In this document: one piece after another, positions 35,832-49,148 of the stretch
How the letters are laid out: the number at the start of each line of letters is the position of its first letter
How positions within the stretch are numbered: position 1 is the stretch's first letter
Source: Botryotinia globosa
Lineage: Eukaryota; Ascomycota; Leotiomycetes; Helotiales; Sclerotiniaceae
Reading direction: 5' to 3'
Assembly: GCA_014898425.1 (NCBI GenBank)
Contig: RCSZ01000003.1
Location: 2,294,001 to 2,358,000, forward strand
DNA: 64,000 nt
Translations under genes and position numbers: made by a program
The notes under the pieces: model-generated
Database searches by the model: none
Told to the model about the DNA's origin: nothing
What the model saw: only the letters and a program-made list of their open reading frames with translations

Positions 35832-38364
35832 CTATTCGACAAGCTCATAGCCGAATGGGCAGGTATCATCTTCATCATCACCAGAAGAAGTGCTAGCAGC
35901 TGCTGAGGAAGCAGATGTAGTAGCTCCCGAAACAGCTGATGCGGATGCGGCAGCGCTTGAAACTGCTGGAGCTGAAGCAACGCTGCTTCCCGAAGAAGCT
36001 GAAGATGAAGTGGTGGTGGAGGCAGTAGAGGAGATAGTCTTTCCAGCCAATGCCAAGATCTTCTGGGCGGCTTGCTCAGCAGCAACCATAATGATAGCTT
36101 GAGTGTTACCCGTTGGCATATCAGGGTGCATAGATGCATCCACGACGAACAAATTATCGGTTCCCCAGACTTGAGTGTTGGTATCGACAACTGAAGTTCC
36201 ATCGTTTGTCTCGCCCATAATAGCAGTACCAGTGAAGTGATTACCGGTAACGTAAGTACCAGCGGAAACTAGAGAAGCACCGGTAATGGTGCTATCGGAT
36301 GCGGTAAGCATGGTGCTGTTCTTGGCGGCATTGAGGAAGTAGTCGATAATGGTTTCCATGGCAGATTGATCGTCGGCGGTGTTCATCCATGGGTTAGTAG
36401 TGAATTCGGTGGCACCAGAACTGGTAATACCGAGAATACCAGTGGATGTCAAACCGTGGGTAAGGTAGAGCTTGATGCGGATTTGGCCACTAGCGGGAGA
36501 GTTACAGGTTCCTTGGAAGTATTTGGTTCCGCTGGTGGTGTTAAGGGAAGTCCAGAAATTCAATCTTTGACCAGACTGAACAAGTGGTCCAGTTTGTTGG
36601 GCGAAGAGATCGATGTTGGCAGTACTTGGGGAGGTGAAATCAGTTGAAGCCAAAGAGGTGGAGTTGCTAGCCATGGCACCAGTAACGTTGAAAGTGAGGG
36701 TGAAGATTGGGTGATCCTTGAGGTTCTTTCCGACTGGAAGGTTAATCCAGTCAGATTCAGCTGGGAGAGTAACACAGCTGCTTCCGTTCTTCACAGTGGT
36801 GATTTGATCGGCTGGACCAATTCCACTGTTCATCAAGATACGAGGAGTAGACATGGCTCCAGCAGCGAGAATAAGTTTACCACCTGCATTGAGGTTGATG
36901 ATTTGACGAACACCAGTGTTAGAGTTCTCGACTTCAACACCAGAGAATGTGGTACTGTTGGTGGTGCTTCGGATACCTCTTACGACCTTAGTATTGAATT
37001 GGGCCTTGAAGTTGTTCATGGCAGTAGCGAGAGGGTAGTAAGACTTGACTGGACCAGCACGAAGACCATCTTGGATATCCCATGGTGGATGAGAGTAAGC
37101 TAGAGTCTTCGAGTTTGGTGATTCGATAGCATCGACTTCGGACCAACCAAGGTTGCCCAAGAATGAAGAGAGAACGTTCCATACGCTTTGATCATATCTT
37201 TGCGAGTTTGAGGTAGGGTTGGTAGTACCGGGGTTACGCTCATAGAGTCTGTCTGCGGATGCACTGACATCGGTCCATTTCCATCCAGTTGGCCATTTGT
37301 CATCGAAATCAGCTTCTTGGGGGCGGACGAACATCAAGGCATTGACCATAGTACCGCCTCCGAGAATACATCCAGCCATCGAAGCAGTGTCTGTACAGTA
37401 TTCGTCGGAGACAGAAGCGGATGTGAGATAGTATGCCATGGAAGGGACATCATATTGGGTGACGGTGTCGTTCCATGAAACAGTGGATCTACCACCAGTA
37501 GCATAGGTGGAAACGTTTCCTCTTTCCAACATCAAGACAGATGCACCGCTCTCGGCAAGACGCTCTGCAACGATGATACCAGCTGGACCTGCACCTGCGA
37601 TGATGTAATCGTAGGTTGAGTTAGAAGTTGATACGGTAGTGTTTGAGCAAGTGGTAGTGGTGGTAGATGCGGTTGTGTTGCTGGCGGTGGTAGCGGCAGC
37701 GCCGGCCATAGCAGCCCATGTGGCGTAGTTATCGTTTGCAGCACTGGCAGTTTGAATGCCGAAATCACCATATCCAGTACCGTGATAAGTGAAAGTCGCA
37801 TCGGTAGCAGATGCAGCATTTGTGACTGTGCCGTTACCATAAGCCCATCCAACAACAACCTGAGTAGCACCAGCCGCCAAAGTATAAGTGTTTCCAATAC
37901 AAGCTTGGCAAAGGAAAGTGTATGACATGTGGGTTGAGTTGACAAAGGTACCGTTTGCAATTGGCAACAATTGTGCCGTGGCATTTGCGTAGGCACCTGG
38001 AGAAGTGTATCCACTGGTCTCACGCAACGATGCAATGACATCAGTTCCACTGGGCCAAGCAACAATCAACATACTGCCAACCATGCTACCAGTTAATGAG
38101 ATACCTCCATATCCTGAGCCAGCTGTACTTGGGATGACCTAATCAATGTTAGCATACTATACAGTCATCATGTAATGAACAGGTTCTTACGATTTGTCCG
38201 ATGAAGTCAGATGTGGCATTGGCCTCCATGACCATACCGAATCGGAATCCTGTGGTATCTGTTGCACCCTCGAATGTGATCCCAGTGTTGGCATCCACAT
38301 AAGAGACAGCTGTTTGAGCAAGAGCTCTGGCGGCAAAGCCAAGAGTGAGTAAAGAATTACGCAT
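35832..38364 (-). CDS. Cellobiose dehydrogenase (flavocytochrome)
   Basis: Secreted oxidoreductase that oxidises cellobiose and passes electrons through a haem domain, typically to lytic polysaccharide monooxygenases. Exons 38364-38191 and 38138-35832 (52-bp intron with GCTAAC) give 826 residues. A signal peptide (about 1-17) precedes the cytochrome domain (to ~210). By position, M77 in GSMVGSMLIVAW and H177 in TYHGTGYGDFGI fit the Met/His haem ligands. A Thr-rich linker leads to the GMC flavin domain: FAD motif GAGPAG (240-245), CILGGGTMVNALMFVRP, and the catalytic pair H692 (TGNHFTGTA) and N736 (MPTGNTQA). The C terminus is a Ser/Ala/Thr-rich linker of ~50 residues ending in a short acidic tail, with no cellulose-binding CBM1 after it. 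The 290 bp to the convergent dioxygenase gene hold both 3' ends. Confidence 0.93.
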
Positions 38365-41300
38365 TTTGAAATCTCGAGATATGTTTCTTGCGATTGTTTA
38401 ATTTGAATGAATGTGTATATGAATTTGTTGATTTCGGAAAATGGTCACCAGACCTGTCAATGAAAGTCTAAGAAAAGAATGAATTGAAAAAGAATGTATA
38501 CCGTCAAGGCAAAAACTCAAAGGAAGGAATGAGAGAAGGAACGGAAGGGAAGAAAGAAACAATTCTTGCGATACAGAGAGAAACTTCAAATTTTGCGCAG
38601 ATGCAAACCTTTTTGTAAGAACTTTCAAAAGTTCGAAATACTCCTACCCTTGTTGAATCCATTGTCATTAATCCATCCACTGACAATGGTCCAGAAAGCT
38701 TCAATCGTCGAATTCATCTATTTGAGCCTCGACTGTGTCCACTGTCCCGGTAAAGTTTGGTATATGCTTGACTGAGGTTCCTGATCCCTTCTCTCTCATT
38801 CGTTTCGTTTTATATCGTGTATCTACTTCATTCAAAAGTGGATCGATCAATAGAGGGGAAGGTACACCATGAGGCTGTCATTAGATGAATTTATATTGAG
38901 GGGGAAACTAGTAGATTGGATAATCGTCATCTAGACAATTCGCTATGGAAAACCCATGTTCGCACGTTTCAAAAGCTTTCTTTCGCCCATTTTGACGTTT
39001 CAGGATCTTGCCGGTTCAGGGAGTTCTGGGGCATGTTGATCCACTCGGATTCCTATTTCTGGCCTATAGTTTAAACGTTCATCCGAGTATGTTCTAGAAA
39101 CGGCAAAACCATGCTGGGATGAAGTTCCTGCACTTAAAAGCCTGATATATGTCATGGTTTCATGACCGAAAAAAACGAAAAAAATCAAGAACACAGCAAT
39201 TCAGCAATTCAGCAATTCAAGCAACAAAGACCAACCAAGCCACACCTTTCATCATCGACCTCGGGAATTCATGCATAGTGGCTGTGGACTCTCTTGAAGA
39301 TATCCATTCTAACCAAATTTGACATCTAGCCCAATTTTTCACATGATTCGGGCCTATCTTGGAAATTAAAGGGAAAGAGGAAAAAGGAATTTGCTCTCAT
39401 GAGGATTTGATGGATCAATAATGTTATTATTAGGGATGGTGAACCATTTTTTTAAAAAAAATTCGTTGACCAAACGCGAATAATGTGATGAGGCCCCAAT
39501 ACTATTAGAAGCGTGTTTCCAATATTCCATCTGAACTTTCAACAGGATCCGGTGGATAAGAAGCCGAAATGCGTATGGAGTCCTCGGTATATAAAATTAA
39601 CTTCTGCCAGGTACTGTCCAATTGATAAGATTGAGTGTACAAGGCTACGGATAATCGGAAAATTCTTTATCCACTATTGTTTCCAGTACAAAATATATCC
39701 TCCTGCTGTGCGTTATTGAACAAGGAGAGAGACTTGAAGACCTTGCCCCTTTCAAATGCGATCTAGATTGCCGTCAATGAAGCACAAAAAGGAGGTGCAG
39801 AGAAGTGTTGAAATTCATAAGTCGGATGCTTTTGCCGTCACGTTCTTTGGGCCATAAGTGTCCAAACTTCAACCACAAGAGAGAGGCCCACCACCAGCGC
39901 CGAGACGGAAGACATCCTATCCCGCAAAGTCCAGATGCAGTCTATGATTGTGTCAGTGGAATCTTACTTTGCCGGTTCCATATCGGCTCTGCTTGAAAGT
40001 ATTCTTCGGTCAATGTCAGTCAATATCTTGACGATTGATCTGAGCGTTGGAAAATCGAAATTCTTGAAAGCCTTGATCGTTATTGTCCTCACCAGACTTT
40101 GTATCTCGGGGCCATGACTCGCATGTTTTTCATTTACTTTTGTAGATATAGATTGTGCTGATTCCCCCTATCTTTCCTCATGGTAGCGAAATTGTGCAGG
40201 ATGGAACAGATGATTGTATTTGGAAGCAGACGATCCAGTTGATATTTGCTGTCCAGGTGGTCCAGGTGGTCCAAGGTTTTAACGTATCGATCTATTGTCC
40301 AGCCACATTGTGGCTACATCTTGCCATCACATGACCCCAACTACCAGCCTTGGAGGACAGTCTTCCTTCTCGAAGAATTTGTTAATTTGTATGTCAAATG
40401 AGACAATGTTTGTCACTTCAGCTAATTATGTCCAAGTTTTTAATCATGGATCATATTATCTGCACATCTACGGCAATTTGTTACTCATGAGTCTCAATAT
40501 AATGATCAAGGGCCTAACAGAAAATATATGATGATGTTGGGATCTACAAGCCATTTCCCATTTCCCAGCTCCTCGTACATACTTGGAACAACCAACACCA
40601 AGTGGTGAAAGACTTGAAGGTCAACGTGAGATCATTGCGAATAGCTTTGTCTAATCCTGAAACCCTGGAATCACCGTTTATACGTGGTGTAAAGATTCAA
40701 TATCCATAGTTGTTGCGTTGGTTCCATCGTTGTGAGAGTGGTAAAGCTTCGCCATCCTTGAGCTCCAATTTCTCATTTAGTATTTGATCTTTTTACTTGG
40801 CAACAAAAGGTAAGGAGACGCGGTTGTCTTTCTCGGCAGACCTTGTGACTCCCCTTGAGTTTGTTTAATGCTGTCGAATTCAAATTTCCATGACTTACAG
40901 ATCCTCCAAATCATTCTTCTCTTCTTGATTGCAAAAGAAAACCAGGTAATCAAATGATTGATTGAAATGGTCATCATATCCCCTTCCTTTGGCCCAATTA
41001 TTTTTAGCCATGCATTTTTGGGGATCTACTGTAGCTTTTTGTGCCACAACAGCAATATTGCATGTTCACTGCTATTACGATTCATAAACTCATGAATCGT
41101 CATACAAGTCTTGTTGGCGATTCATATTGTTATCAATCCTGACCTGACTAAAAATCACACATGGTCAAGCCCAGCAGTTTCGATAACACTAAAAGATGGG
41201 AAAGAACTAGGTACATTCGCTTTTGAGACGAAGAAACGCGTAAATCCTCTCCTGGTGATAGAACTCCTGGGTGGCATGTTCTTGTTCTCCTGTTGCAAGC

Positions 41301-43260
41301 TGGATCTGGATTAGACCGGATTAGACCATACATTCTCCTATCTTGCGGGTCTATATAAGCACAAATGATCTTCTGGAGCACCGGAACATTAAAATACACG
41401 TGCAACCCTCCAAACCAAAGCAATATAATTGAGCAAGATGCCATTCACTATACACACACGGTGGCACCGTAGCTCTAGCTTGAAGCTGCTCCTTCCTCGT
41501 AGAATTAGAATATGAAATTTCCCCGCAGAAGGTTGCAACAATTTTCTCTCTAGCTCTCCTTAAAAAAGAAGAAATATTGTGTGTATTTGCGTCAACCAAA
41601 GTTATGGACTTGGAAAACAACGCAAGAAATTCTTTGTAGTCATTTCTGAGAGAGGTGTCTCGATAAATGTAGATACTAGCACTGAAAATGGCATTTGATA
41701 GCCTCAATCTGGCCAATACCTGGAAAAGTGATCACCAGGGGCTCAAGATGATTACTGTCTGATCATTTTAAGTTTCTCTGTCGCTAAAAGCACTTCCAAG
41801 TAGGTATAATGGGCATTGTCAGTTGCGCGAACTTCCAAGTTTAGCTCTCACCTCATCTTCGCGACAATGACCGATGGGTGTCATGCGTTGAAGATGGCCA
41901 GATAACGGTCGGAAACCTCGAAACACAGGAGAAGCCACATAAAACATGAACTCAATCTCCATATCGAAATTCTTGGTCGCTATCATTCTACGGATTTTCC
42001 TGGGAAGATATAGCCTCGTGTTTTAAATTGGAGTATTCCAGCGAGCGACGAGGCGACTTAAATATGTCATATACATGCGACAAAGATGCGCGTCAGTGAA
42101 TGATCAAGAAATCGGGGAGTTTATGAGTTTGCACTGCTAATCAACACGTTGAGGAATCTAGTGTACTCATGTATAAGAAACGCAAAGTGCAATACCAGCA
42201 CTTCAAAGCGCTCGGTGTGAGAAAGCAGGTTTTGCCATTAGAGATTGGTAAACTGATAACGCTCATGGTTCCGGTATTTTTAGAGAACTGATTGTCCATT
42301 ATACAAATTTGAAAGGTCACTACATGTCGAAGGGTGACAACAAATCCTATGTTTCGTCTAATTTATTCAATAACAACCTGGTCTAAATTCTCTTGTCTTT
42401 TGCACATTAGCAAGGGATAATAGTACGTTAAGCTAGCTAGTCAAATAATCTCACCTCCGAACCGCCCTGTATTTTTTTATTCTTCAACAATTTGGCTCGC
42501 AAGCTTAGTATAAAAGTCCCAAAACCGCCTCAAGCTTCGTATTCCCCATTCAATCCCAGTAAACCTCTCTCTCTACTCACAGATCTAGCGATTCCAGAGT
42601 AGTTCCCCGATATATGTATAAATTTATTCTCGATGAAGAACCCCACTTGATCATTCCGTGAAATGGCGCTTGAAGTGAATCATAAATCTGTAGCCCATGT
42701 GTTCATGCCCTCGACTGAAAAGACCCACGGGACTAAGAAAGGTCTTTTACGATCATATAAAACTACAACTTCAGCAATGCATAGCTGATTGTTTCCACAA
42801 CAGCTACAGGACATTCCCGAACTAGACAGCTACAGGGTGTTCTTTTCGGGTCCTATTATATCTGTTGATGGTATCAAGTTGTAGCCCGAGAGCCACACGA
42901 TATCAGAGCTTGGAAAATTTTCATTGTCGTCTAGTATTTCTATTTTCTATTTTCTTCCATTATCGACGCCATACACTCTTGAAATTTGTGACAACGACAA
43001 AACACTTTCGAGCCTTTGCTATTTGCAAACTGTTTGCAACTCAGCTTATCAATTTCCTTCATCTTATCTCATCTCATATTATTTCACCACTATTATTCCC
43101 TACACCAAACCTTCATTATTCAGCTCTGTCCTCAATTCACAATCCTGTGTTTCGTTGAAACGCTTAACCAGCTCCCGGCATGAACAAGTCCACCACAGGA
43201 ATCCCTTATCCCCTAGAGTGCGGGAAAATGGCGCTCAATGTAGCCCATGCGATAGACCTT
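38365..43260. other. 4.9-kb intergenic region, no gene seen
   Basis: The first few hundred bases are the CDH promoter. Beyond them only short frames occur, for example one of ~120 codons at 41351-41716 (-) that starts at ATG but shows no family feature or joinable exon. Base composition is balanced, unlike the RIP blocks. No tRNA, array or transposon end was found. Confidence 0.5.
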
Positions 43261-43500
43261 GAATGATAAAGCCTTATTGGATAGAATAGCTATTTTAGTG
43301 GGTTTTTAATTATATTATTTATAAATTAGAATATTGATTTCAAATTTCAAGGTTTTTAAATTTAAAAAAAGATTGAAGATTGAAAATTAATATATATTAT
43401 TATATTCAAAATTTGAATACAGAAATTATATTGATTGAATTTTACATTAAAGAATGCTTGTGAATATTGAATTAAATTCAAGGAATCCTAATGATCTAAT
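43261..43500. other. Small AT-rich block
   Basis: About 240 bp of highly AT-rich sequence with abrupt edges and stops in all frames. It resembles the block at 4270-4690 and fits a RIP-mutated fragment. Confidence 0.4.
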
Positions 43501-43927
43501 TGGTCAATAACTCCTTATTAAGCGAGGGCGCCGAATGTTCGTACTCTAGGGATATACCTATATACATACCACTAACCCAACGACTCTCTTCCCGTCCGCG
43601 AAACCCTCTCCAAAATGAATAAATCCTCCTGATACCCACCAAGGTAGCCGAGATGATTCCAATAGAATCAATCCCATTTAAACCCAACTCTTCAATATAA
43701 AAACAACCGACATCTCTGCAAAAATCATGCTAAAAGAAGTTGACATGCATCTTATTAATCTATCAAGGAAATGTCATCCCGTCATCCCATCACAAACCAC
43801 AAACCACACAACCCAGTTTTCAAAGCCACATACTCCCAGACCTCATCTTATTCATTTTTTTGGCAACCCGGTTGCTTGTGTTCATTAGTGATTAAGGATG
43901 ATATTCCTATGACAACAAAATTTCCAT

Positions 43928-44053
43928 ACAATAACAACAACAACAACAATAACAACAACAGCAATAACAGTAATAACAGCAATAACAGCAATAACAGCAA
44001 CAATAACAACAGTAACAACAACAATAATAATAATAACAATAATAATAACAACA
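43928..44053. repeat. (AAC/AAT)n trinucleotide array
   Basis: About 42 codon-sized units, AAC mixed with AAT and AGC/AGT. It gives an Asn run on one strand and Leu/Val runs on the other. The 124-codon frame across it lacks any other protein feature, so I do not call a gene. Confidence 0.9.
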
Positions 44054-44417
44054 ACTCTACAACTCTCCAATCTTATTACGAAATATTCTCATTATCCCCA
44101 CCATTCTCATTCCTCTCAAATCTACCTATCTCCATCTACTATTAATCATTATTAATCATTATTAATCACTACCAACCACTACCAACCACCCTTTCCCCCT
44201 CATCTCATAGCATACACCCCCCTTGCCCCCTTCATCTCAAATCCCTTCCCATCTCAAATCCCCTCCATCTCAAATCCCTTCCTATCTCAACTATTCTTTA
44301 CATTCAAATGCACATTCAAATACACATTCACATCACAAATCTAACAATTTCTTTCAATCATTATTCAAGTTCCTAACCAGCACCTATCTAGCATCTATCT
44401 AGCATCTATCTAGCATT

Positions 44418-44748
44418 TAATATAATATAATATAATATAATATAATATAATATAATATAATATAATATAATATAGTATAATATAATATAATATAATATAA
44501 TATAATATAATATAATATAATATAATATAATATAATATAATATAATATAATATAATATAATATAATATAATATAATATAATATAATATAATATAATATAA
44601 TATAATATAATATAATATAATATAATATAATATAATATAATATAATATAATATAATATAATATAATATAATATAATATAATATAATATAATATAATATAA
44701 TATAATATAATATAATATAATATAATATAATATAATATAATATAATAT
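44418..44748. repeat. (ATAAT)n pentanucleotide array
   Basis: About 330 bp, roughly 66 copies of a 5-bp AT unit, with a single visible interruption (a G in TATAGTATAA near 44474). It is the longest pure microsatellite in the window. Confidence 0.97.
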
Positions 44749-45402
44749 TTTTCTAAAATGTATAGAATCTATTTATCTATACTATAATAGTTATCTGTAA
44801 TAATAGGTAGATAGTAATATCTATTTGTATACCTTATGCATTTGTATCAGAAATAAGGAATAATTGTATTATATTATATTATATTACATTGAATCAAGTT
44901 ATATCAAATCCTATCACATCACACCACATCACACCCCATCACATTATACCACAGACATTACATCTCAAAAAACAGCATCAGTATATATATCAATTATATC
45001 ATTTAGTTTCTCCATCTCACAATGTCGAGGCGTCTTCTATCTTTTCTTCAAATACTATCTCATCTCTCCCCCTTCCCAATTTCCGTGCAAGCCCGGGAGT
45101 TTTTTTAATAACTCATTCACCCACCCAATCAATCGATTAACCAATCAATATACCTCCTCCCTTCCTACCAATTCAACAGCTATATAGAAGCTCAGTATGC
45201 CCCAAACCAAAACACCATCGCTATACTAACTCCATATGATAAATTATCACCTATATCCTCGCTGCTATCTCATCTCGAAACGCAATGGACCATTAGAAAT
45301 CCCAGCAACAGAAAGGAAGAAAAAATATATATATGCAGAATGGGTATCATTGCACAGAAAACAAAGGAAAAATGCACGCTCGCTATGCTCATCAAGCCCT
45401 CC

Positions 45403-48074
45403 CTATCTAATCCCTTGAGGTTGTGGTAACCTTTTACCATCTAAAAATTGCCTCGGGGGCCTCTGTTCATAATAAGGATCAGGTTCTTGCCTCCTTTTCC
45501 TTTCTTCGTATTCTGCTCTCTCTTCTTCGCTTAAACTGAATGCTTTCTTCAGCCATCCAAATGCACTTCTCTTCTTTTTAACTTTCTTTCCATCTTCCAT
45601 TGTGACCGTCGTCATATCGCTCATCACACTCATTCCCATACGACTCGGTGCCATTGATCTCGATAAAGCACTTGGTACGCGCTCATGGTGATGCATCGGA
45701 GCTGCAGTCCATGGTCTTTGCAATGGTGAATGTGGAGATGCGTTGACAGGACGAAAAAATTGTTTCTCGGAGTGAGGGGATGGGATGAAATCTCTTGTTA
45801 AAATGGGTGGCGGGATATCACGTTCGCGACTCATCAAAACTGGTGCTGAGATTGCCGAAGAAGGGGATTGAAATGCTGGTGATGGGAGGTGTTCTTGTAT
45901 CGAACGAATCGCAATTGGAGGATCCGATTCGGAACAGTATGCCGAATCGATTCCACGAGATGGAGGTGTATCCTTTGCTAGTTCGGGGTGTCTGGGAATA
46001 CTTAAAGGTCCTGAACCTTTACGCTCCTCTCGATTGCGGATTTCATTTTCACGATCTCTGCTCTTCTCATCTCTATTTCTTCGCTCCTCTCGGTTTGATT
46101 CCCTGCTACGTTCCTCTCTACGTTCTTCCCTACGACGCTCTTCCCCGATACGTTCTCGGCTACGCTCCTCTCTGATTTGCTTTTCCCTTTGGCGCTCCTC
46201 TCTATCAGCTGACAAATCCGAAGGCTCAATGCGTCGCTGTTCAGGTCGTTCACGAGGACGAACCACTGTATTGGGCTTCAAATACAGATACGGATCTACC
46301 ACTGATTCCGCAACTGAAGTAATTCGCGGGGCGGAGAGTAATTTTGGATGGGGTTTTAGAGTATCAGTCTCGGTCTCGGTTTCCTTATTCTTGAAAGAAA
46401 AGCGCTTTCGAAGGGATGGTTTTCTCTTGCCTTCCGGGGCGGATTGGAGGACAAATTCCTTCTGAACTTCTTTTCTTGGAGAAGTTTCTGGAAAAGCTTT
46501 GGGCGAGGACTTGGACGAGGTTTTGGGCGAAGTTTTGGGCGAAGTGTTGATCGAAGGCCTTGGTGAGGGCTTCGGCGAAGGTTTTGGTGATGGATTCGGG
46601 GAATAAGTGGTCGGCAAAAGTAATGGGGAATAAGTGGTTGGAGGGAGCATTGGAGAATAAGTTGTTGGGGGCAGTATCGGGGAATAAGTCGTTGCGGGGA
46701 GGGCTAGTGTGGTCGTAGTAACGATTGGTGTAGTTGCAGAAGGTATTGGGGAGTAAGTTGTTGGAGCAAGAATTGGAGAGTACGTTGTTGGAAGAAGTAG
46801 AGGTGAGTATGTGATAGGTTTGAGAGTATATAGTAATTCAGGTTTAGGTTCAGGTTCAGGTTCCCCTTCACTCTCAGATTCGGGCTCTGGTTCTGGTTCC
46901 GACTCTGGCTCTGGGGTCTCTTCTCGGTCTTGTACTACGGCAATTGCTGGTAATATAGCTGAGATTGATGGAGCTGTAGGGTTCGGATCGCTGGGGAGCT
47001 CTTTGATCATGGAAGCTCGAAGATTGCGAGATACCGGAGCAGCTGGTGCTTGTATAGGAGAAGAATTACTGAACTACTCATCGTTAACCAAGAATGACAC
47101 AATTGACCCAGCGAGCTTACTCTTGACTCCCGACTTATCCTGCCAGCTCTGCGATCCATTTCTGCCACAATACTTCCCAATTGGCCGAGAGAAACCCCCA
47201 GATGATTACCTTTGGTTTGTAACGAGACATAAGCCTTATGCCAACCTTCGACATTTCCACACATTGCATCAAAGACTCTCTCCATGTTGGGCCGTTGTTT
47301 TCGCCATGACCGATTATCTTTCTGTCCTGCCAGGTACATTGTGAATTCCCTACAAGCATCCATTCCTTGTTGCGCATCGAGAATAGTGTCCTTCATCGCT
47401 GCTGCGGTACGTGCAATGACGTGCTCGATACGTTCGTTGCCACTGACGATTTGTGACCTAAAAGCTCGATCTTCCAACATAGAATCGAAAATGGCGAGAT
47501 TTTGTAATGGAAGTTTCAAATGCTTTAATCTCTCCTCAATGTCACTTTGTGCCAGATCGAAATCCTCCAGCGTCATCTCTAAGAACCCATCTACCTCATT
47601 CACATGTCCCTGCAATATTGACATGACCTGTTCTTCATCTCGGGCGATTCCATTGAGGAGCAGATAAATCCCAAAAGATATCTGTGCCATTAATTTCCAC
47701 AATTCATGATATTTTTGACCTGGTTGCCTCTGCCATCGCAAAGGATGTGTATCTTCGGAAACATCTTGTTCAATCAAGATATTTCGTCGGGTCGCTGCGT
47801 CGCCGATTTTGGGTGCTGTTCGCGCTGTGTCGCTAGCCTCTTGCATCGACTCTGCAAAAGCACCTTGCATGGAACTTATTGGATGTTTTGGTACCATGGC
47901 ACATTTTGCAACTTCGTTGACTTTTTGGACTTCTTTGACATGATGCACTTCCTTCATGGTATCGTTATCGAACCTCGTATCGTCTAATCGCATTTCGAAA
48001 AGTGAATCATCATCAGGTTCGAGAATTATCGGAAAACCGACATCTTGATCAGAAGAAGAGTCGTAAAATGCCAT
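45403..48074 (-). CDS. Uncharacterised fungal protein, helical and Pro/Arg-rich
   Basis: Two exons, 48074-47121 and 47073-45403, joined across a 47-bp intron (GTAAGC...GAGTAG), give 874 residues. Family not recognised. The start MAFYDSSSDQD is the first ATG. Residues ~110-318 are a conserved-looking, probably all-helical domain (KYHELWKLMAQISFGIYLL, EVDGFLEMTLEDFDLAQSDI, FDAMCGNVEGWHKAYVSLQ). It is followed by a Glu/Pro run (PEPESEPEPEPE) and about seven TTYSP-type repeats. Next come Pro-Ser-Lys repeats, then an Arg/Glu-rich charged stretch (EERRREERREERSRE). Near the end, KKKRSAFGWLKKAFSLSEEE looks like a basic amphipathic helix. The last two thirds are probably disordered. No signal peptide or membrane segment. 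A cytoskeletal or membrane-associated scaffold is possible, but that is a guess. Confidence 0.8.
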
Positions 48075-48751
48075 GATTGTCGCAGCCTGCCTACTTGAAG
48101 ACTTATGCAAGAATTGATAGTCCTACATGGATTGCTTGAACGTAGCGAGCGCCTCTTAGCTGCATGTGAATATTGACCGGATTCTTGGTATCCACGGTAT
48201 TGTAGATGAGGTAATATACTTTCGATGCAGTGCGCACCACTGATGGTGTACAACAGCGCTTCTAGAAGTCCGCAATCCGAATTATACGAACGATCAGAAG
48301 TTTCCGGTACGTCCAAGACAAGGAAGATGGAGAAAAGGTAGCTTTGCTCAATGGTGAACAATCCGAATCAGTCGTGATCTAGTCTACCCTCCCCCCTACA
48401 AATGGTGCCTTAGTCCACCGAGGAGGTGTCTGTGTCTGTGTCAGAGTCCACTGTCTACTTGTTGCAGTAGCGTCGAGAAACGGATGGAAAACGGAAAGGC
48501 TATCGAGAATAATCGCACAAGGCTCTTGAGGGAAGCGAAGAAGACTTTAGTTCGAATTTGGGTTCATCCTTTCACTATTTATTCCAAGTCAAAGGGACCA
48601 TGCGCGGGATGAGATCGCCTTTGATTGCGGAGGGTTTTTTGTTTCAAGTCTTGATGTCGCGAATTAAAACAAAATATATGTATACAATGTAAATCGGAAT
48701 ATGGTAGAAGGGACGAGAGCAGGGAATGTAAAATTTGAGGATTGGTGAATG

Positions 48752-48803
48752 AATGAGTGGATGGATGGATGGATGGATGGATGGGTGGGTGGGTGGATGG
48801 GAT
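48752..48803. repeat. (GGAT)n / (GGGT)n array
   Basis: About a dozen 4-bp units, GGAT changing to GGGT in the middle and then back to GGAT. Confidence 0.85.
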
Positions 48804-49063
48804 GGTAAATGGTGTGCGGTGGATGTTGTTGTTTGTGTCGTCCTGGGATCGGTACTGCGTATATATGATCTCTTTTCACCAGGTGGGATAAGAGAGGCGG
48901 GTGATGGTGATGACAGGGTGGAGGATATGGATAGATTGAAAAAAGTAAGGAAGCTTGTGAAAAAAGGAAAGTTTGAATGAATTGATTGTGATTTGTGCAG
49001 GGTGAAGCACTCTTTGCAATGTGGTAATGCTCCGTATACAGTGACAAGAAGTAGATCTTGGAG

Positions 49064-49148
49064 GGGAGAACGGAGGAGGAAGAGGAAGAGGAGGAGGAGG
49101 AGGAGGGGGAGGGGGAGAGGGAGAGGGAGAGGGAGAGGGAGAGAGAAA
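49064..49148. repeat. Purine tract, (GGA)n and (GGGAGA)n
   Basis: About 85 bp of nearly pure purine, GGA units followed by GGGAGA units. It could form triplex or G-quadruplex structure. The complementary frame reads as Pro/Leu repeats and is not a gene. Confidence 0.9.

Larger units (their letters stand above)
43501..45402. other. Intergenic with tandem arrays
   Basis: Contains two arrays (separate entries), AT-rich flanks and the 3' flank of the gene ending at 45403. Open frames over the arrays are repeat artefacts. Confidence 0.5.

Noticed and set aside
31664..38364. A biosynthetic cluster of SnoaL-like, dioxygenase and CDH genes
   Set aside because: No backbone synthase, transporter or pathway regulator nearby; CDH is a lignocellulose enzyme, so adjacency alone is weak.
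41351..41716. A 121-codon minus-strand frame
   Set aside because: Has an ATG but no domain, no conserved motif and no adjoining exon.
42660..43250. Short shared words (AAATGGCGCT, GTAGCCCATG) at 42663-42700 and 43226-43248
   Set aside because: Too short and irregularly spaced to support a repeat element.
43771..44145. A 124-codon frame with a poly-Asn run
   Set aside because: Coding look comes only from the AAC/AAT array; no homology, no flanking exon.
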